Assembly: GCA_024641945.1 (NCBI GenBank)
Contig: JAHECD010000034.1
Span: 1 to 39,787, forward strand
Reading direction: 5' to 3'
DNA: 39,787 nucleotides
Origin: Rubrivivax sp.
GTDB taxonomy: Bacteria; Pseudomonadota; Gammaproteobacteria; Burkholderiales; Burkholderiaceae_C
How positions within the stretch are numbered: the first letter of the stretch is position 1; each line of letters opens with the position of its first letter. Positions 1 through 10,807 of this stretch are shown here, piece after piece. The notes under the pieces were generated by a model. The model was not told the DNA's origin. It did not search any database and saw nothing but the letters and a program-made list of their open reading frames with translations. Made by a program: the position numbers and the translations under genes.

Positions 1-1
1 C

Positions 2-544
2 GAAAGCCTGGCCTGGTCGGCCTGGCGCACGGGCGACAGCTTCGGTTTTGTCGGCTGCGACGACGAGGTGCGGCGCGACTGGCTGCTGCTGCCCACGCGC
101 CAGCGTGGTGCCGGGCTCGCTGTGGCGCAGCGGTTGCGCGGGTTCGAGCCGCAGGGGCGGTCGGCCGACGCACTTGCGAAGGCTGCCCGCCATCTACCGC
201 ACCGGCGGTCCCTCGTTTTCCTGGTGTCGGATTTCCACCTCCCGCTGTCGGCCGTCTCGGCCGTGCTCGCCGGCCTGGCGCAGCATGAGGTGGTGCCGGT
301 CGTGTTGTGGCCGAGCGCGGAATTCGGCCTGACGGCGGCACATGGCCTGGCGCAGGTGCAGGACCCCGAAGCCGGCACGCGCGAATGGTTGTGGTGGCGC
401 CCGCGCCTGGCCGAGCGTTGGCGTGCGGCGCATGCGGCGCGGCGTGAAGCGCTGCTGGCCACCTTCCATGCGCGCCGCGTCGAGCCGCTGTTCATCGAAG
501 GCGGTTTCGACGCCGACGCCGTGACGCGGCATTTCCTGACATGA
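2..544 (+). CDS. mxaS: DUF58 family protein, MxaS-like (C-terminal part)
   Basis: The reading frame is open from the window edge, so the N-terminal part is missing; about 180 residues remain. The visible part holds a hydrophobic beta-strand region ending in SLVFLVSDFH, then strands and helices typical of the VWA-like C-terminal half of DUF58 proteins. DUF58 proteins pair with MoxR-type AAA+ ATPases and VWA proteins; in methylotrophs the member is MxaS. The assignment rests mainly on context: it is followed by genes matching mxaA, mxaC, mxaK and mxaL in the known order. Its stop overlaps the next start in ATGA (541-544), implying translational coupling. A MoxR/MxaR ATPase gene is expected just left of the window but cannot be seen. 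Confidence 0.72.
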   Translation, partial: ESLAWSAWRTGDSFGFVGCDDEVRRDWLLLPTRQRGAGLAVAQRLRGFEPQGRSADALAKAARHLPHRRSLVFLVSDFHLPLSAVSAVLAGLAQHEVVPVVLWPSAEFGLTAAHGLAQVQDPEAGTREWLWWRPRLAERWRAAHAARREALLATFHARRVEPLFIEGGFDADAVTRHFLT

Positions 545-1458
545 CACGGCGCCTGCTCTGCGCGGCGGTCCTCGGCGCAGCAGCGCTGCAGGCGCTGGCC
601 AACGACGCGGCGTCGGTCGAGACCGTGGAGCCGCGCGCCTTCGGCTACCAGGTGGGTGACGTGCTGGCGCGCCGTGTCATCGTGCATGCTGCCCAGGGCT
701 GGCGCCTGGATGCGGCGTCGTTGCCGGTGGCGGGTCGACGTGGCGGGGCACTCGAGTTGCGCAGCGTGCAGACGCGGCAGGCCGCCGATGACGGCCAGGC
801 AGGCGGCGGTTTGCGGTACGACATCGACCTGCAATACCAAGTCTTCATCGCGCCGCCCCAGGTCCGGACGATCGAGATCGCGCCGCTGAAGATCCGGCTC
901 GAGAACGCGCAGCGAGAGCAGACGCTGCGCATCGAAGCCTGGCCGGTGACGGTGGCGCCGCTCGTGCCCGTGGACGCACCGGCGCGGCGCGGACTCGGCG
1001 ACCTGCAGCCCGACGTCAATCCCCCGTTGATCGACACCACGGCGCCGCGTCAGCGGCTGACAGCGTACGCGGTGCTGGCGGCCTGCCTGCTCGCCGCGCT
1101 TGCCGTGCTCCAGTTCGGGCCGCCCTGGCGGGCAGCGCGAAACCGTCCGTTCGGGCGTGCCCTGCGCAAACTGCGCCGCCTGCCGCAGGATGTGCCGCAG
1201 GTGACATGGCGCGCGGCCTGTCAGACGATGCACGACGCACTCAACCGCACCGCCGGCCACGCACTGTTCGAGCGCGACCTCGACGCCTTCGTGCAGGCGC
1301 ACCCTCGTTTTGCGCCGTTGCGTCCGGATCTGGTCAAGTTCCTGCACGCATCGCGGCGCGAGTTTTTCGATGCCGGGGCGGCGCCGCAGGAACGTGACGG
1401 CGCGTGGCTCACAGGGCTTGCGCGGCGCTGCCACGACGCCGAGCGGGGTCTCGCGTGA
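541..1458 (+). CDS. mxaA: MxaA-like membrane-anchored periplasmic protein
   Basis: A protein of 305 residues with a signal peptide (about 1-20, ending QALA), a beta-rich periplasmic domain (about 25-145), a transmembrane helix near 174-190, and a basic cytoplasmic tail. This architecture and its place between DUF58 and VWA genes match MxaA, needed in methylotrophs for calcium insertion into and maturation of methanol dehydrogenase. No catalytic motif is visible and sequence alone identifies it only moderately. The start overlaps the upstream stop (ATGA) and its own stop overlaps the next GTG start (GTGA, 1455-1458). BatD-type proteins of stress operons have a similar plan and are the main alternative. 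Confidence 0.68.
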   Translation: MTRRLLCAAVLGAAALQALANDAASVETVEPRAFGYQVGDVLARRVIVHAAQGWRLDAASLPVAGRRGGALELRSVQTRQAADDGQAGGGLRYDIDLQYQVFIAPPQVRTIEIAPLKIRLENAQREQTLRIEAWPVTVAPLVPVDAPARRGLGDLQPDVNPPLIDTTAPRQRLTAYAVLAACLLAALAVLQFGPPWRAARNRPFGRALRKLRRLPQDVPQVTWRAACQTMHDALNRTAGHALFERDLDAFVQAHPRFAPLRPDLVKFLHASRREFFDAGAAPQERDGAWLTGLARRCHDAERGLA

Positions 1459-2495
1459 GCTTCGACGACCCGTGGGTGCTGGTCCTGCTGCCGCTGGCCG
1501 CGTGGCCGCTCTGGTCCGCGTCCGGCGCCGCATTGGTGAACGGCTGGATGGCCTATGCGCCGAAGGACGCCGCGTCGCGCGCCGTGGGCTGGGCGCTTCG
1601 GGTGGCGGCCTCTCTGGCGCTGGCGGCACTGGTTGCCGCGATGGCCGGGCCCCACCTGCCCGAGTACACCGTCAAGCGTGTCGGGCAGGGCGCCGAGATC
1701 GTGCTCGTGCTCGATCGCAGCCGCAGCATGGACCAGGGTTTCGCGCCCGGCGGCAGGGCCCCGCCGCCGGGCGGCAACACGCAGCAGACGCTCGATTACT
1801 ACTTCAGCCAGAGCCCGGCGCGTCTGCGCGAATCGAAGGGCAAGGTGGCGCGTCGGCTGCTCGCCGACTTCACCGCAAAGCGCCCTGACGACAGTTTTGC
1901 CCTGGTCGTCTTCAGCACACTGCCCATGCGCGTGCTCGACTTCACGCAGCGCCAGGACGCACTGCAGGCGGCGATCGCCGCCGGCGATATCGGACGCGGG
2001 CTGTCGGAGACGAACATCGGTCTGGCGCTCGATGCCGCGCTGGCCATGTTCGATGCACGGCCGTATACGGGCTCGCGTATCGTCCTGCTCGTTTCCGACG
2101 GTGGTGATCGCGTCGATCCGGAGTCGCGCGAGCGCCTGGCGCGCACCTTGCGGAAAGAGCGCGTGTCTCTGTACTGGATCTACCTGCGTTCGGCCAACAG
2201 CCCCGGTCTCAAGGCCGGTGCAGACGACTCGCCGGACGCCATCAACAGCGTGCCCGAGCTCATGCTCAACCGTTTCTTCGAGTCGCTCCAGACGCCTTAC
2301 CACCCGTACGAGGCCAGTGACGCGCAGGCGCTCGAGCGCGCGATCGAGGACGTGAACAGGCAGGAGAAACTGCCCGTCGTCTATGACGACCTGGTCCCCC
2401 GGCGCGAGCTGGCCCCCTGGCTGGATGGCCTGGCGCTGGCCTGTGTGCTGATGCTGCTGGCCGCGCGGCTGGCGCAGGTGCGGCAATGGGCCTGA
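1455..2495 (+). CDS. mxaC: VWA-domain membrane protein, MxaC-like
   Basis: I start this gene at GTG 1455, which overlaps the mxaA stop and leads straight into a hydrophobic N-terminus; upstream extension would read through mxaA in another frame. The 346-residue product has two N-terminal membrane segments (about 5-20 and 47-65), a von Willebrand A domain with an intact metal-site motif DRSRS (D87, S89, S91) and a later SDGGD segment, and a C-terminal transmembrane helix near 325-340. MxaC and MxaL are paired VWA proteins of the methanol dehydrogenase accessory operon, thought to act with the MoxR ATPase as a chaperone complex at the membrane. The stop lies 10 bases inside the next gene. Confidence 0.75.
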   Translation: MSFDDPWVLVLLPLAAWPLWSASGAALVNGWMAYAPKDAASRAVGWALRVAASLALAALVAAMAGPHLPEYTVKRVGQGAEIVLVLDRSRSMDQGFAPGGRAPPPGGNTQQTLDYYFSQSPARLRESKGKVARRLLADFTAKRPDDSFALVVFSTLPMRVLDFTQRQDALQAAIAAGDIGRGLSETNIGLALDAALAMFDARPYTGSRIVLLVSDGGDRVDPESRERLARTLRKERVSLYWIYLRSANSPGLKAGADDSPDAINSVPELMLNRFFESLQTPYHPYEASDAQALERAIEDVNRQEKLPVVYDDLVPRRELAPWLDGLALACVLMLLAARLAQVRQWA

Positions 2496-3034
2496 GCCGT
2501 CGCACGGCGCTGCGCACCCTGCTTGCGGGGTTGGCGCTGCTGGCCGCGGCCGCCACGGTGGATTTGCTGCAGGTGCGGCGCGCGCACACGCTGAATGCCC
2601 TCATCGCGGCGGGCACGCCGCCCCAGGACGATGGGGCACAAGGGGTGCCGGAGGTGCGCTTTGCGCAGGCGCATGCCATCGCAGCGCGGGGCGATGCCGA
2701 CGAGGCGGTCAGGCGCTACGGGCTGTTGCAGGACGATGCGCGCCTTGGTGCCGCCGCGCGCTACAACGGCGCGGGCCTGCTGCTGCGCCAGGCCCAGGCG
2801 CTCACCGATGCACAGCGCAAGGGCCAGTCGCTGGCGCTCGTCGAATTGGCCAAGGAGGGCTATCGCGACCTGTTGCGGCGCAACTCCGACGATTGGCCGG
2901 CGCGCTACAACCTCGAGCGAGCGCAGCGCATGGTGCCCGACCCGGAAGAGGCCGACGACGATGCGCTGGCGCCTCGCAAGGGCGCCGAACGCGCTGCCAC
3001 GACGATGCGTGGTTATTCGCCGGGGCTGCCGTGA
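2486..3034 (+). CDS. mxaK: MxaK-like TPR-type protein
   Basis: A protein of 182 residues with an N-terminal membrane anchor (about 10-28) and a helical remainder resembling tetratricopeptide repeats: residues around 55-80 and 125-150, the latter containing WPARYNLERAQ, a form common in TPR proteins of VWA/MoxR operons. MxaK sits between the two VWA genes in mxa operons, and that position is the main reason for the name. Its ATG overlaps the end of mxaC by 10 bases and its stop overlaps the GTG of the next gene (3031-3034). The specific biochemical role of MxaK is not established; maturation of methanol dehydrogenase is the accepted context. Confidence 0.68.
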   Translation: MGLSRRTALRTLLAGLALLAAAATVDLLQVRRAHTLNALIAAGTPPQDDGAQGVPEVRFAQAHAIAARGDADEAVRRYGLLQDDARLGAAARYNGAGLLLRQAQALTDAQRKGQSLALVELAKEGYRDLLRRNSDDWPARYNLERAQRMVPDPEEADDDALAPRKGAERAATTMRGYSPGLP

Positions 3035-4119
3035 AGCGCTGGCAAAGCGTCGTCGTCTGGCTTCGCGCCGCGATGGCCGGGCGCGGTGAGGCCGTGCTGC
3101 TGGCCCTTGCCGCGCTGGCGCTGGGCCTGACCTTCCTGCAGCCGGGCTGGACAGGCCGGCGCGCCCTCTTCGACCACGTGGTCGTCCTCGACGTGACGCA
3201 GAGCATGAACGTCGAGGACGTGCCGCTCGGCGGGCGCAGTGTTTCGCGTCTCGTGGCCGCCAAGGAGGCGCTGCGCAGCGCGCTCGACGCACTGCCGTGC
3301 GGCTCGAAGATCGGCTGGGCCATCTTCACCGAGTACCGCAGCTTCTTGCTGGTGTCGCCGGTGGAGGTCTGCGCCAACCGCAAGGAATTGCGCAACGCCC
3401 TGGCCAACATCGACGGCCGCATGGCGTGGTCCGGCAACAGCGAAGTGGCCAAGGGCGTGCACAGCGGTTTCGACATCGCGAACAAGCTGCCGGGCAAGCC
3501 GTCGCTCGTCTTCGTCACCGACGGCCACGAATCGCCACCGTTGAACGCACGCCATCGCCCGCAGTTCGATGACCCGGTGGGCACCATTGCCGGGCTCATC
3601 GTCGGCGTGGGAGGCAGCCAACTCCTGCCGATCCCGAAGAAGGACCCGACCGGCCGGCCGCTCGGTATGTGGGCCGCCGACGAGGTGATGCAGTTCGACC
3701 CACGCAGCCAGGGACGCGGCGGCAGCGTGGGTGGCGAATCGATGGTCGAGTCCGCTGGCGAGACCGCGTTGCCCCCGGCGGCGGCCAGCCTCGGCTCCAC
3801 ACCCGGCAGTGAGCACCTGTCGTCGCTGCGCGACCCTTATCTGCGGCTGCTGGCGGCCGAGCACGGATTCGAGTACCACCGCCTGCGAACGCCACGTGGC
3901 CTGGCGGCGGCCATGCAGGCCCCCGCGCTTGCACGGCCCGTGGAGGTGCGGCGAGACCTTCGCGCGGCACTGGCCGCGTTTGCGTTCGTGCTGCTGCTGT
4001 GGCCGCAGGTCCGGCTGCTGTGGGCCACCCTGAGGCGCCGGCGATCGGCGTGGTGGGAAGGCCGTCGGCGCAGGCGCCCGGCTGCCGCGCCTGGCGCGCG
4101 GCGCACCATCGGCGCGTGA
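3031..4119 (+). CDS. mxaL: VWA-domain membrane protein, MxaL-like
   Basis: The start is the GTG at 3031 overlapping the previous stop. The 362-residue product has an N-terminal membrane segment (about 20-37), a VWA domain whose metal-site motif is DVTQS (D54, T56, S58) rather than the canonical DxSxS, a later TDGHE segment, and a C-terminal transmembrane helix near 308-325 followed by an Arg-rich tail. The Asp-x-Thr form can still bind metal through the threonine hydroxyl. It completes the mxaSACKL order. No mxaD follows: the next gene converges from the other strand with only one base between stops, so this is the operon's end. Confidence 0.75.
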   Translation: MKRWQSVVVWLRAAMAGRGEAVLLALAALALGLTFLQPGWTGRRALFDHVVVLDVTQSMNVEDVPLGGRSVSRLVAAKEALRSALDALPCGSKIGWAIFTEYRSFLLVSPVEVCANRKELRNALANIDGRMAWSGNSEVAKGVHSGFDIANKLPGKPSLVFVTDGHESPPLNARHRPQFDDPVGTIAGLIVGVGGSQLLPIPKKDPTGRPLGMWAADEVMQFDPRSQGRGGSVGGESMVESAGETALPPAAASLGSTPGSEHLSSLRDPYLRLLAAEHGFEYHRLRTPRGLAAAMQAPALARPVEVRRDLRAALAAFAFVLLLWPQVRLLWATLRRRRSAWWEGRRRRRPAAAPGARRTIGA

Positions 4120-4120
4120 T

Positions 4121-4795
4121 TCAAGCCGGGTTTCGCGCAGCGCGGTTGCCCGCCAGCAGCACGATGAGCGCGCCGGCGCCACCTTGCGGGCCACTGGCCT
4201 GCGCGAAGGCCATCACATCGCCTGATTGCGCCAGCCAGCGCTGCACCTTGGCCTTGAGCACCGGCTCGCGGCCGGGCGATCCCAGGCCCTTGCCGTGCAC
4301 GACACGCACGCAACGCTGCCCGCGCTGTACTGCGCCGCGCACGAACGCAGAGAGTTGCTCGCGTGCTTCGTCGCGGCGCAGGCCGTGCAAGTCGATCTGG
4401 CCCTGGATCGACCAATGCCCCCGCCGCAGCTTGGTCACCACGTCGGGCCCGATGAGCGGCCGGCGAAAGCTCAGGCCGTCGTCGGTGAGGAGCAGGGATT
4501 CCACGTCGACCTCGTCCGACAGCGCCTCCTTCAATGCCGCCTGCTCGTCGCGCTCTCGTTGAACCGGGCGCGGCGCGGGACGCTTGCGGTGGATGGCTGC
4601 GCGGCCGGCATCGGGCACCCGCGTGACAGGGCCGACGGCGAGCGCGAACTGGTCACGCAGGCGCTGCTGGCGTGCCTGTTCTGCCGCCGCGGCGCGCGCG
4701 TGCTCGGCCTCGCGCTCACGCTGGCGCACGGCCTCGCGCTCGCGCGCCTTCATCGCCTGGGCCAGCGCGTCGAAATCCTTCAGGCGCATCGTCAC
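4121..4795 (-). CDS. Smr-domain protein
   Basis: A protein of 224 residues with a highly charged, probably coiled-coil N-terminus (about 10-50) and a C-terminal Smr domain (about 130-215) holding the two hallmark motifs: IDLHG near 134 and VRVVHGKG near 163. Stand-alone Smr proteins have nuclease activity on DNA or RNA in several bacteria; the substrate here is unknown. The start is taken as the GTG at 4795, whose GTGA overlaps the radC stop; an ATG two codons later (4789) is equally possible. Coupling to radC suggests co-expression in DNA maintenance, but RadC itself is not firmly tied to repair. Confidence 0.87.
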   Translation of the reverse strand: MTMRLKDFDALAQAMKAREREAVRQREREAEHARAAAAEQARQQRLRDQFALAVGPVTRVPDAGRAAIHRKRPAPRPVQRERDEQAALKEALSDEVDVESLLLTDDGLSFRRPLIGPDVVTKLRRGHWSIQGQIDLHGLRRDEAREQLSAFVRGAVQRGQRCVRVVHGKGLGSPGREPVLKAKVQRWLAQSGDVMAFAQASGPQGGAGALIVLLAGNRAARNPA

Positions 4796-5478
4796 AGCAG
4801 GCCCCGTTCGGCAAACGACACCACCACCCCGCGGCCGACCACCAGATGGTCGAGCACCCGCACGTCGACCAGCTGCAGCGCGCTCTTGAGCGAATGGGTC
4901 AGAAACTCGTCGGCGCGCGAAGGCTCGGCCGCGCCGGACGGATGGTTGTGCGCCAGCACCACGGCGCCGGCATTGCGTGCGAGGGCTTCCTTGACCACCT
5001 CGCGCGGATACACGCTCGTCTGCGCCAGCGTGCCGCGGAACAAGGTCTTCATCTCGATGAGCCGGTGCTGGCTGTCGAGGAACAGCACGGCGAATTCCTC
5101 GTGCGCGAGGCCTCCCATGTGCAGGGACAGGTACTGCTTGACCTTGTCAGGGGCGTCGAACACCGGCGTCGTCGACAACTGCTGCGCAAACGAGCGGCGC
5201 GCCATCTCCATCACGGCTGCGAGCTCGGCGCGCTTGGCGGGGCCGAGGCCCCTGATGCCACGCAGCGCCCCGGCATCGGCACGCAGCAGGCCGCCGAATC
5301 CACCGAACCGTCCGAGCAGCGCCTGCGCCATCTGCAACACACCCTGCCCGCGCACGCCCGTGCGCAGCAGCAGCGCCAGCAACTCGGCATCGGCCAGGCT
5401 GGCGGCGCCCAATGCGAGCAGTTTTTCTCGCGGCCGCGTGGCCGCCGGCAGGTCCTTCAGCGTCATGGTCGTGCGCAA
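4792..5478 (-). CDS. radC: RadC family protein (JAB/MPN domain)
   Basis: A 228-residue protein of usual RadC length. The N-terminal half contains a helix-hairpin-helix-like stretch ([13 protein letters not shown], about 74-86), and the C-terminal half is a JAB/JAMM metalloprotease-like fold with the zinc-site motif HNHPSG followed by SRAD. The family was named after a supposed repair mutant later assigned elsewhere, so the molecular role is unsettled. ATG 5478 is given as the start; a second ATG at 5466 (MTLKDLP) fits the usual family N-terminus better. The stop overlaps the Smr gene start. It is divergent from the FKBP-type isomerase gene at 5571. Confidence 0.9.
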   Translation of the reverse strand: MRTTMTLKDLPAATRPREKLLALGAASLADAELLALLLRTGVRGQGVLQMAQALLGRFGGFGGLLRADAGALRGIRGLGPAKRAELAAVMEMARRSFAQQLSTTPVFDAPDKVKQYLSLHMGGLAHEEFAVLFLDSQHRLIEMKTLFRGTLAQTSVYPREVVKEALARNAGAVVLAHNHPSGAAEPSRADEFLTHSLKSALQLVDVRVLDHLVVGRGVVVSFAERGLL

Positions 5479-5570
5479 TGCGGGTCGGGTCGGTGCGGGG
5501 CGCCTAAAATCGAGTCCAGTCTATTCGTTCGTCCCGAATTCCGTCCTCCCCCATCCTCCCCCCCAACGGC

Positions 5571-6010
5571 GTGAACACCATTCAGGAGGGGTCTTTCCTG
5601 ACCCTGCACTACCGGCTCACAGGCCCCGACGGGGCCGACGTGATCAATACATTCGCCGACAAGCCGGCCACGCTGTCTCTCGGTGCGGGGCAGCTCGCCC
5701 CGGCGATGGAGCAGCGTCTGGTCGGCCTCCCGGAGGGCACGCGCCAGGCTTTCGACCTGCCGTCCGGAGAGGCGTTCGGCGAACGCAATCCGGCGCTGCT
5801 GCAGCGCGTGAAGCTGGCGCTGCTGCACGACCTGGGCGACCCGGATGTGCAATACAACGTCGGCGACGTGGTGCAGTTCCCCACGCCCGATGGCCAGGGC
5901 GCCTACGCGGGCGTCGTGCGCGAGATCGGTGGCGACTGGCTTCTTTTCGACTTCAACCACCCGCTGGCCGGCCTGCCCGTCCGGTTCGAGGTCCATGTAC
6001 TGGGGGTCCT

Positions 6011-6014
<4 letters not shown>
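5571..6014 (+). CDS. FKBP-type peptidyl-prolyl isomerase, SlpA-like
   Basis: A 147-residue protein with the short FKBP fold of the SlpA/SlyD group: an N-terminal strand LTLHYRLTG, then [18 protein letters not shown], followed by an insert-in-flap region (about 65-125) and a closing FKBP strand ending [10 protein letters not shown]. It should catalyse proline isomerisation and have chaperone activity in the cytoplasm; no signal peptide is seen. The start is a GTG without a clear ribosome-binding site, chosen because the family N-terminus aligns there. A TAAAAT hexamer at 5505-5510 is a possible -10 element without a convincing -35. The stop overlaps the ispH start (GTGA), an arrangement also known from other proteobacteria. 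Confidence 0.88.
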
Positions 6015-8367
<2,353 letters not shown>

Positions 8368-8404
8368 AATCCGCCCCTTCGCTCAACAGCGAGACCACGC
8401 ATCA

Positions 8405-8496
8405 GGAAAGGTGGCAGAGTGGTCGAATGCGCCGGACTCGAAATCCGGTTCACGGGTTCTCCCGTGACGAGGGTTCGAATCCCTCCCTTTCCGCCA
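8405..8496 (+). tRNA. tRNA-Ser (anticodon CGA)
   Basis: A full cloverleaf can be drawn by hand. The acceptor stem is GGAAAGG (8405-8411) with CCTTTCC (8486-8492), then discriminator G and an encoded CCA (8494-8496). The anticodon stem is CCGGA/TCCGG (8432-8436, 8444-8448) around loop CTCGAAA, giving anticodon CGA at 8439-8441, which reads UCG. A long variable arm (cacgggttctcccgtg) is present as expected for a class II serine tRNA, and the T arm is GAGGG-TTCGAAT-CCCTC (8469-8485). The length of 92 with CCA fits tRNA-Ser. Confidence 0.98.
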
Positions 8497-8516
8497 GTCA
8501 TGCAAACACCGCGGGC

Positions 8517-8551
8517 CCTTGGTCCCGCTGTCGTGGACACCGGGACCAAGG
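8517..8551. repeat. long perfect inverted repeat after tRNA-Ser
   Basis: CCTTGGTCCCG (8517-8527) is matched perfectly by CGGGACCAAGG (8541-8551). The 13-base loop can add a further four pairs (TGTC/GACA) around GTG after one mismatch. It starts 21 bases after the tRNA and has no T-run on the plus side, so it is not a standard intrinsic terminator, though it may act as a 3-prime boundary or processing hairpin. The rest of 8497-8621 holds nothing I recognise. Confidence 0.75.
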
Positions 8552-8621
8552 TGCCAACACCCTGATTTGTCCGGGCCGTCGATCGAGCGGACCTCCCGCC
8601 CACGAATCGCAAGCTGTCAGG

Positions 8622-8867
8622 CTACTGGACGCCCAGCGTCTTCATGGCTTTGGCCAGGGTATCGACAGACTCCTGATGTTTGCCTGCCTTGTGCAGCGTC
8701 TCGCCCTCGGCGCGCTGCTTCTTTACTTCGGCCATCTGCTCGGCGGTGAGCTGGGGATTCTTGGCCAGCGCTTCGTCGATCTTCTTCATGTCGTTCGGAC
8801 AATGGAAGGCAAACGCCGCGTTCGAAAGCAACAGGGCCGCAGCAGCGGCAAAGGTACGGATAGGCAT
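8622..8867 (-). CDS. small secreted helical protein, unknown function
   Basis: The ATG at 8867 is preceded by AGGAGAT at good spacing, so this start is preferred over the longer frame from 8906. The 81-residue product has a clear signal peptide (about 1-20, ending NAAFA) and a small helical mature part with one cysteine. The segment LHKAGKHQESVDTLAKAM resembles a single TPR-like helix pair. I do not recognise a named family; such short periplasmic proteins are common in Burkholderiales. It stands alone between tRNA-Ser and a divergent SDR gene. Nothing in the neighbours suggests a function. Confidence 0.72.
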   Translation of the reverse strand: MPIRTFAAAAALLLSNAAFAFHCPNDMKKIDEALAKNPQLTAEQMAEVKKQRAEGETLHKAGKHQESVDTLAKAMKTLGVQ

Positions 8868-8911
8868 GCTGATCTCCTGGGTTAGGTGCGCGACCTTCGG
8901 CACCAACAGAA

Positions 8912-8940
8912 AGTTTAGGCGCCCGGTGTCTCCATGCCAT
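8912..8940 (-). promoter_or_regulatory. candidate sigma-70 promoter for the small secreted protein
   Basis: Read on the minus strand, ATGGCA (8935-8940), a 17-base spacer and TAAACT (8912-8917) form a plausible promoter 44 bases before the ATG at 8867. The -35 matches four of six consensus positions. Confidence 0.4.
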
Positions 8941-9012
8941 CTGTAGGTTCAATTGTTCCGCGCGTCGGGTGCCGACGATCGCCATGCGGCGCTGCACGCA
9001 CAATGCCTGCCG

Positions 9013-9822
9013 ATGAACGCCAAACCGGCAGACCGTTCGATGACCGTGCTCGTGACCGGTGGCTCCTCGGGAATCGGTGAGGCGCTGGCGCGCTGTTTTG
9101 CACGCCATGGCCACCGGTTGGTGCTGGTGGCGCGCGGAGTCGACAAGCTCGACGCCCTGGGCCGCGCCCTGCGTGCGGAGCATGGTGTGCGCGTGGATGT
9201 GATGCCGGCGGACCTGTCGGTGCCGGGCGCCGCGGCCGCGTTGGCGGCCGCGCTGCGGCGCAAGCGCTGCCGGATCGATGTCCTCGTCAATAACGCCGGT
9301 GTGCTGGAGCAGGGCACGTTCGCCCGGATCGGCGCAGCCCGCCACCAGCAGCTCATCGACCTCAATGTCTCGGGCCTCACGGCGATGCTGGCGGCCTTCG
9401 TGCCGCCGATGCTTTCGCGCGGTCGTGGGCACGTCCTCAATGTCGCGTCGATCGCCGCTTTCCAGCCCGTGCCCGGTCTGGCCACCTACGCCGCAACCAA
9501 GGCCTACGTGCTGTCGCTCACGGAATCGCTGGCCGAGGAACTGCGCGACTCCGGCGTGACGGTGACGGCGCTGTGTCCGGGCATCACGGCCACCGCGATG
9601 CTCACCGGCGCTGCGGCGCACAACGCCGGCCTGCGCCGGCTGCCTGGATTTGTCATCGGTGAGGCCGACGCGGTGGCGGCCGAGGGTTACCGCGCCTGCA
9701 TGGCCGGCGAGGTCATCGCCGTGCCCGGCGCGGTCAACCAGGCCGCAGTGCTGGCCGCGCGCGCCACGCCCAAGTGGCTGCTTCGTCGGATCGCTGGGGC
9801 CGTCGGCCGAAAGCTCGGCTGA
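9013..9822 (+). CDS. SDR family NAD(P)-dependent oxidoreductase
   Basis: A classical short-chain dehydrogenase of 269 residues. The cofactor motif TGGSSGIG lies at about 15-22, NNAG at 93-96, the catalytic serine at 146 in NVASIAAF, and the YxxxK pair at Y159/K163 in TYAATKAY. An Arg at 41 after the second beta strand suggests NADP(H) preference, which is inference. The substrate cannot be told from sequence; neighbours do not form a pathway. ATG 9013 is chosen because the family motif begins shortly after; the frame opens at 8953 but the extra 20 residues look non-coding. Confidence 0.9.
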   Translation: MNAKPADRSMTVLVTGGSSGIGEALARCFARHGHRLVLVARGVDKLDALGRALRAEHGVRVDVMPADLSVPGAAAALAAALRRKRCRIDVLVNNAGVLEQGTFARIGAARHQQLIDLNVSGLTAMLAAFVPPMLSRGRGHVLNVASIAAFQPVPGLATYAATKAYVLSLTESLAEELRDSGVTVTALCPGITATAMLTGAAAHNAGLRRLPGFVIGEADAVAAEGYRACMAGEVIAVPGAVNQAAVLAARATPKWLLRRIAGAVGRKLG

Positions 9823-9880
9823 GCCGGCTGTCCTTGTCACTTGCATCCAGTCGCGGTGCATCGCGGCACAATCGGAGGTC

Positions 9881-10807
9881 ATGCGCATCTGTGCCCGGAA
9901 CCTTGCCGCCGTTGCTGCCGCCGTGGCGTTGGCCGGCTGTGCCACGCGCTCGAACGATGTCGTGCCGATGCGCGCCGACCCGGCCGACTTCGCGGCGTGG
10001 GACTGCGCCCGCATCGATATCGAGTCCGACCGCGTACAAAAGCGTGCTGCCGACGTGGCCTACACGGTCGATGAGCGGGCGGGCAATAACATCGTTGCGC
10101 TCGGACTGGGGGTCGTGGTCTTCTGGCCGGCCTTGCTGGCGATGCGCCCGCCGGGCGTCGAAGCCGACGAACTGGCGCGCCTGAAAGGGCGGTACGAGGC
10201 ATTGGCGAGTGCCGCGCGCGCCAAGTCCTGCCCGCCGCCCGGTCCGGGGCTGCCGCCTGCGCAGGAAGCGTCGTTGCCGGTCGCGGTGGGTGAACGGTTG
10301 GTCTATGAAGAACGCGTCGGCACGCGCGGGCCGATGCACGAGGTCGGCATGCGCCTGACGGCGCTGCGCCGGGGCGAGCTCGAGTTCGAGAGCGACCCGG
10401 CCGGCCCCGGCCGCAGCCAGACCTGGATCCAGGACATGGCCGGCAACGTCATCACTGCACCTGCGGGCAGCCTGCATTGGCCGCACCTGCTGCGGCACGA
10501 ACTGGCGCTTGGTCAGGTGCTCGGCGGAGAGCTGCGCGTGGCGGACAACCCGTTGCGCAGTGCGCGGGTGCGCGGGCAGGTGGTGGCGGTGGGCCCGCAG
10601 ACGGTGGCCGGCCGCCCGTTCGACGTGGCCGTGGTGGAGCTCTTCGGCGACGCGCGCAATGGCGACGACAGCACGCGGCTCGACGGTGCGATCGTGGTCG
10701 ACCGCAACAGCGGCCTGCTGCTGCGGCTGGATCTGCGCAGTGCGACGTCCGGGTTCATGCTGCAGCGACGGCTCGAGCGGGTCGAGACCGCCGCCGCGCG
10801 CCCGTAG
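9881..10807 (+). CDS. predicted lipoprotein, unknown function
   Basis: The ATG at 9881 follows GGAGGT closely. The 308-residue product begins with a lipoprotein signal peptide ending LAGC (C20), so it should be lipid-anchored. Residues about 70-87 form a hydrophobic segment (NIVALGLGVVVFWPALLAM), and the C-terminal half (about 135-300) is beta-rich with no motif I know. Related lipoproteins with a similar hydrophobic hairpin occur in Burkholderiales, but I cannot give a function. A CACAAT hexamer at 9867-9872 is a weak -10 candidate. It is followed after 104 bases by the Spy-like gene, which has its own strong ribosome-binding site. Confidence 0.75.
   Translation: MRICARNLAAVAAAVALAGCATRSNDVVPMRADPADFAAWDCARIDIESDRVQKRAADVAYTVDERAGNNIVALGLGVVVFWPALLAMRPPGVEADELARLKGRYEALASAARAKSCPPPGPGLPPAQEASLPVAVGERLVYEERVGTRGPMHEVGMRLTALRRGELEFESDPAGPGRSQTWIQDMAGNVITAPAGSLHWPHLLRHELALGQVLGGELRVADNPLRSARVRGQVVAVGPQTVAGRPFDVAVVELFGDARNGDDSTRLDGAIVVDRNSGLLLRLDLRSATSGFMLQRRLERVETAAARP

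Noticed and set aside
1221-2486. 421-codon minus-strand frame across mxaA-mxaC
   Set aside because: Antisense to the VWA gene, whose motifs and couplings are convincing.
4226-6010. Very long open frame in phase with ispH, reaching back to 4226
   Set aside because: It is antisense to the well-supported Smr and radC genes and has low-complexity composition; ispH begins at GTG 6011 with the normal family N-terminus.
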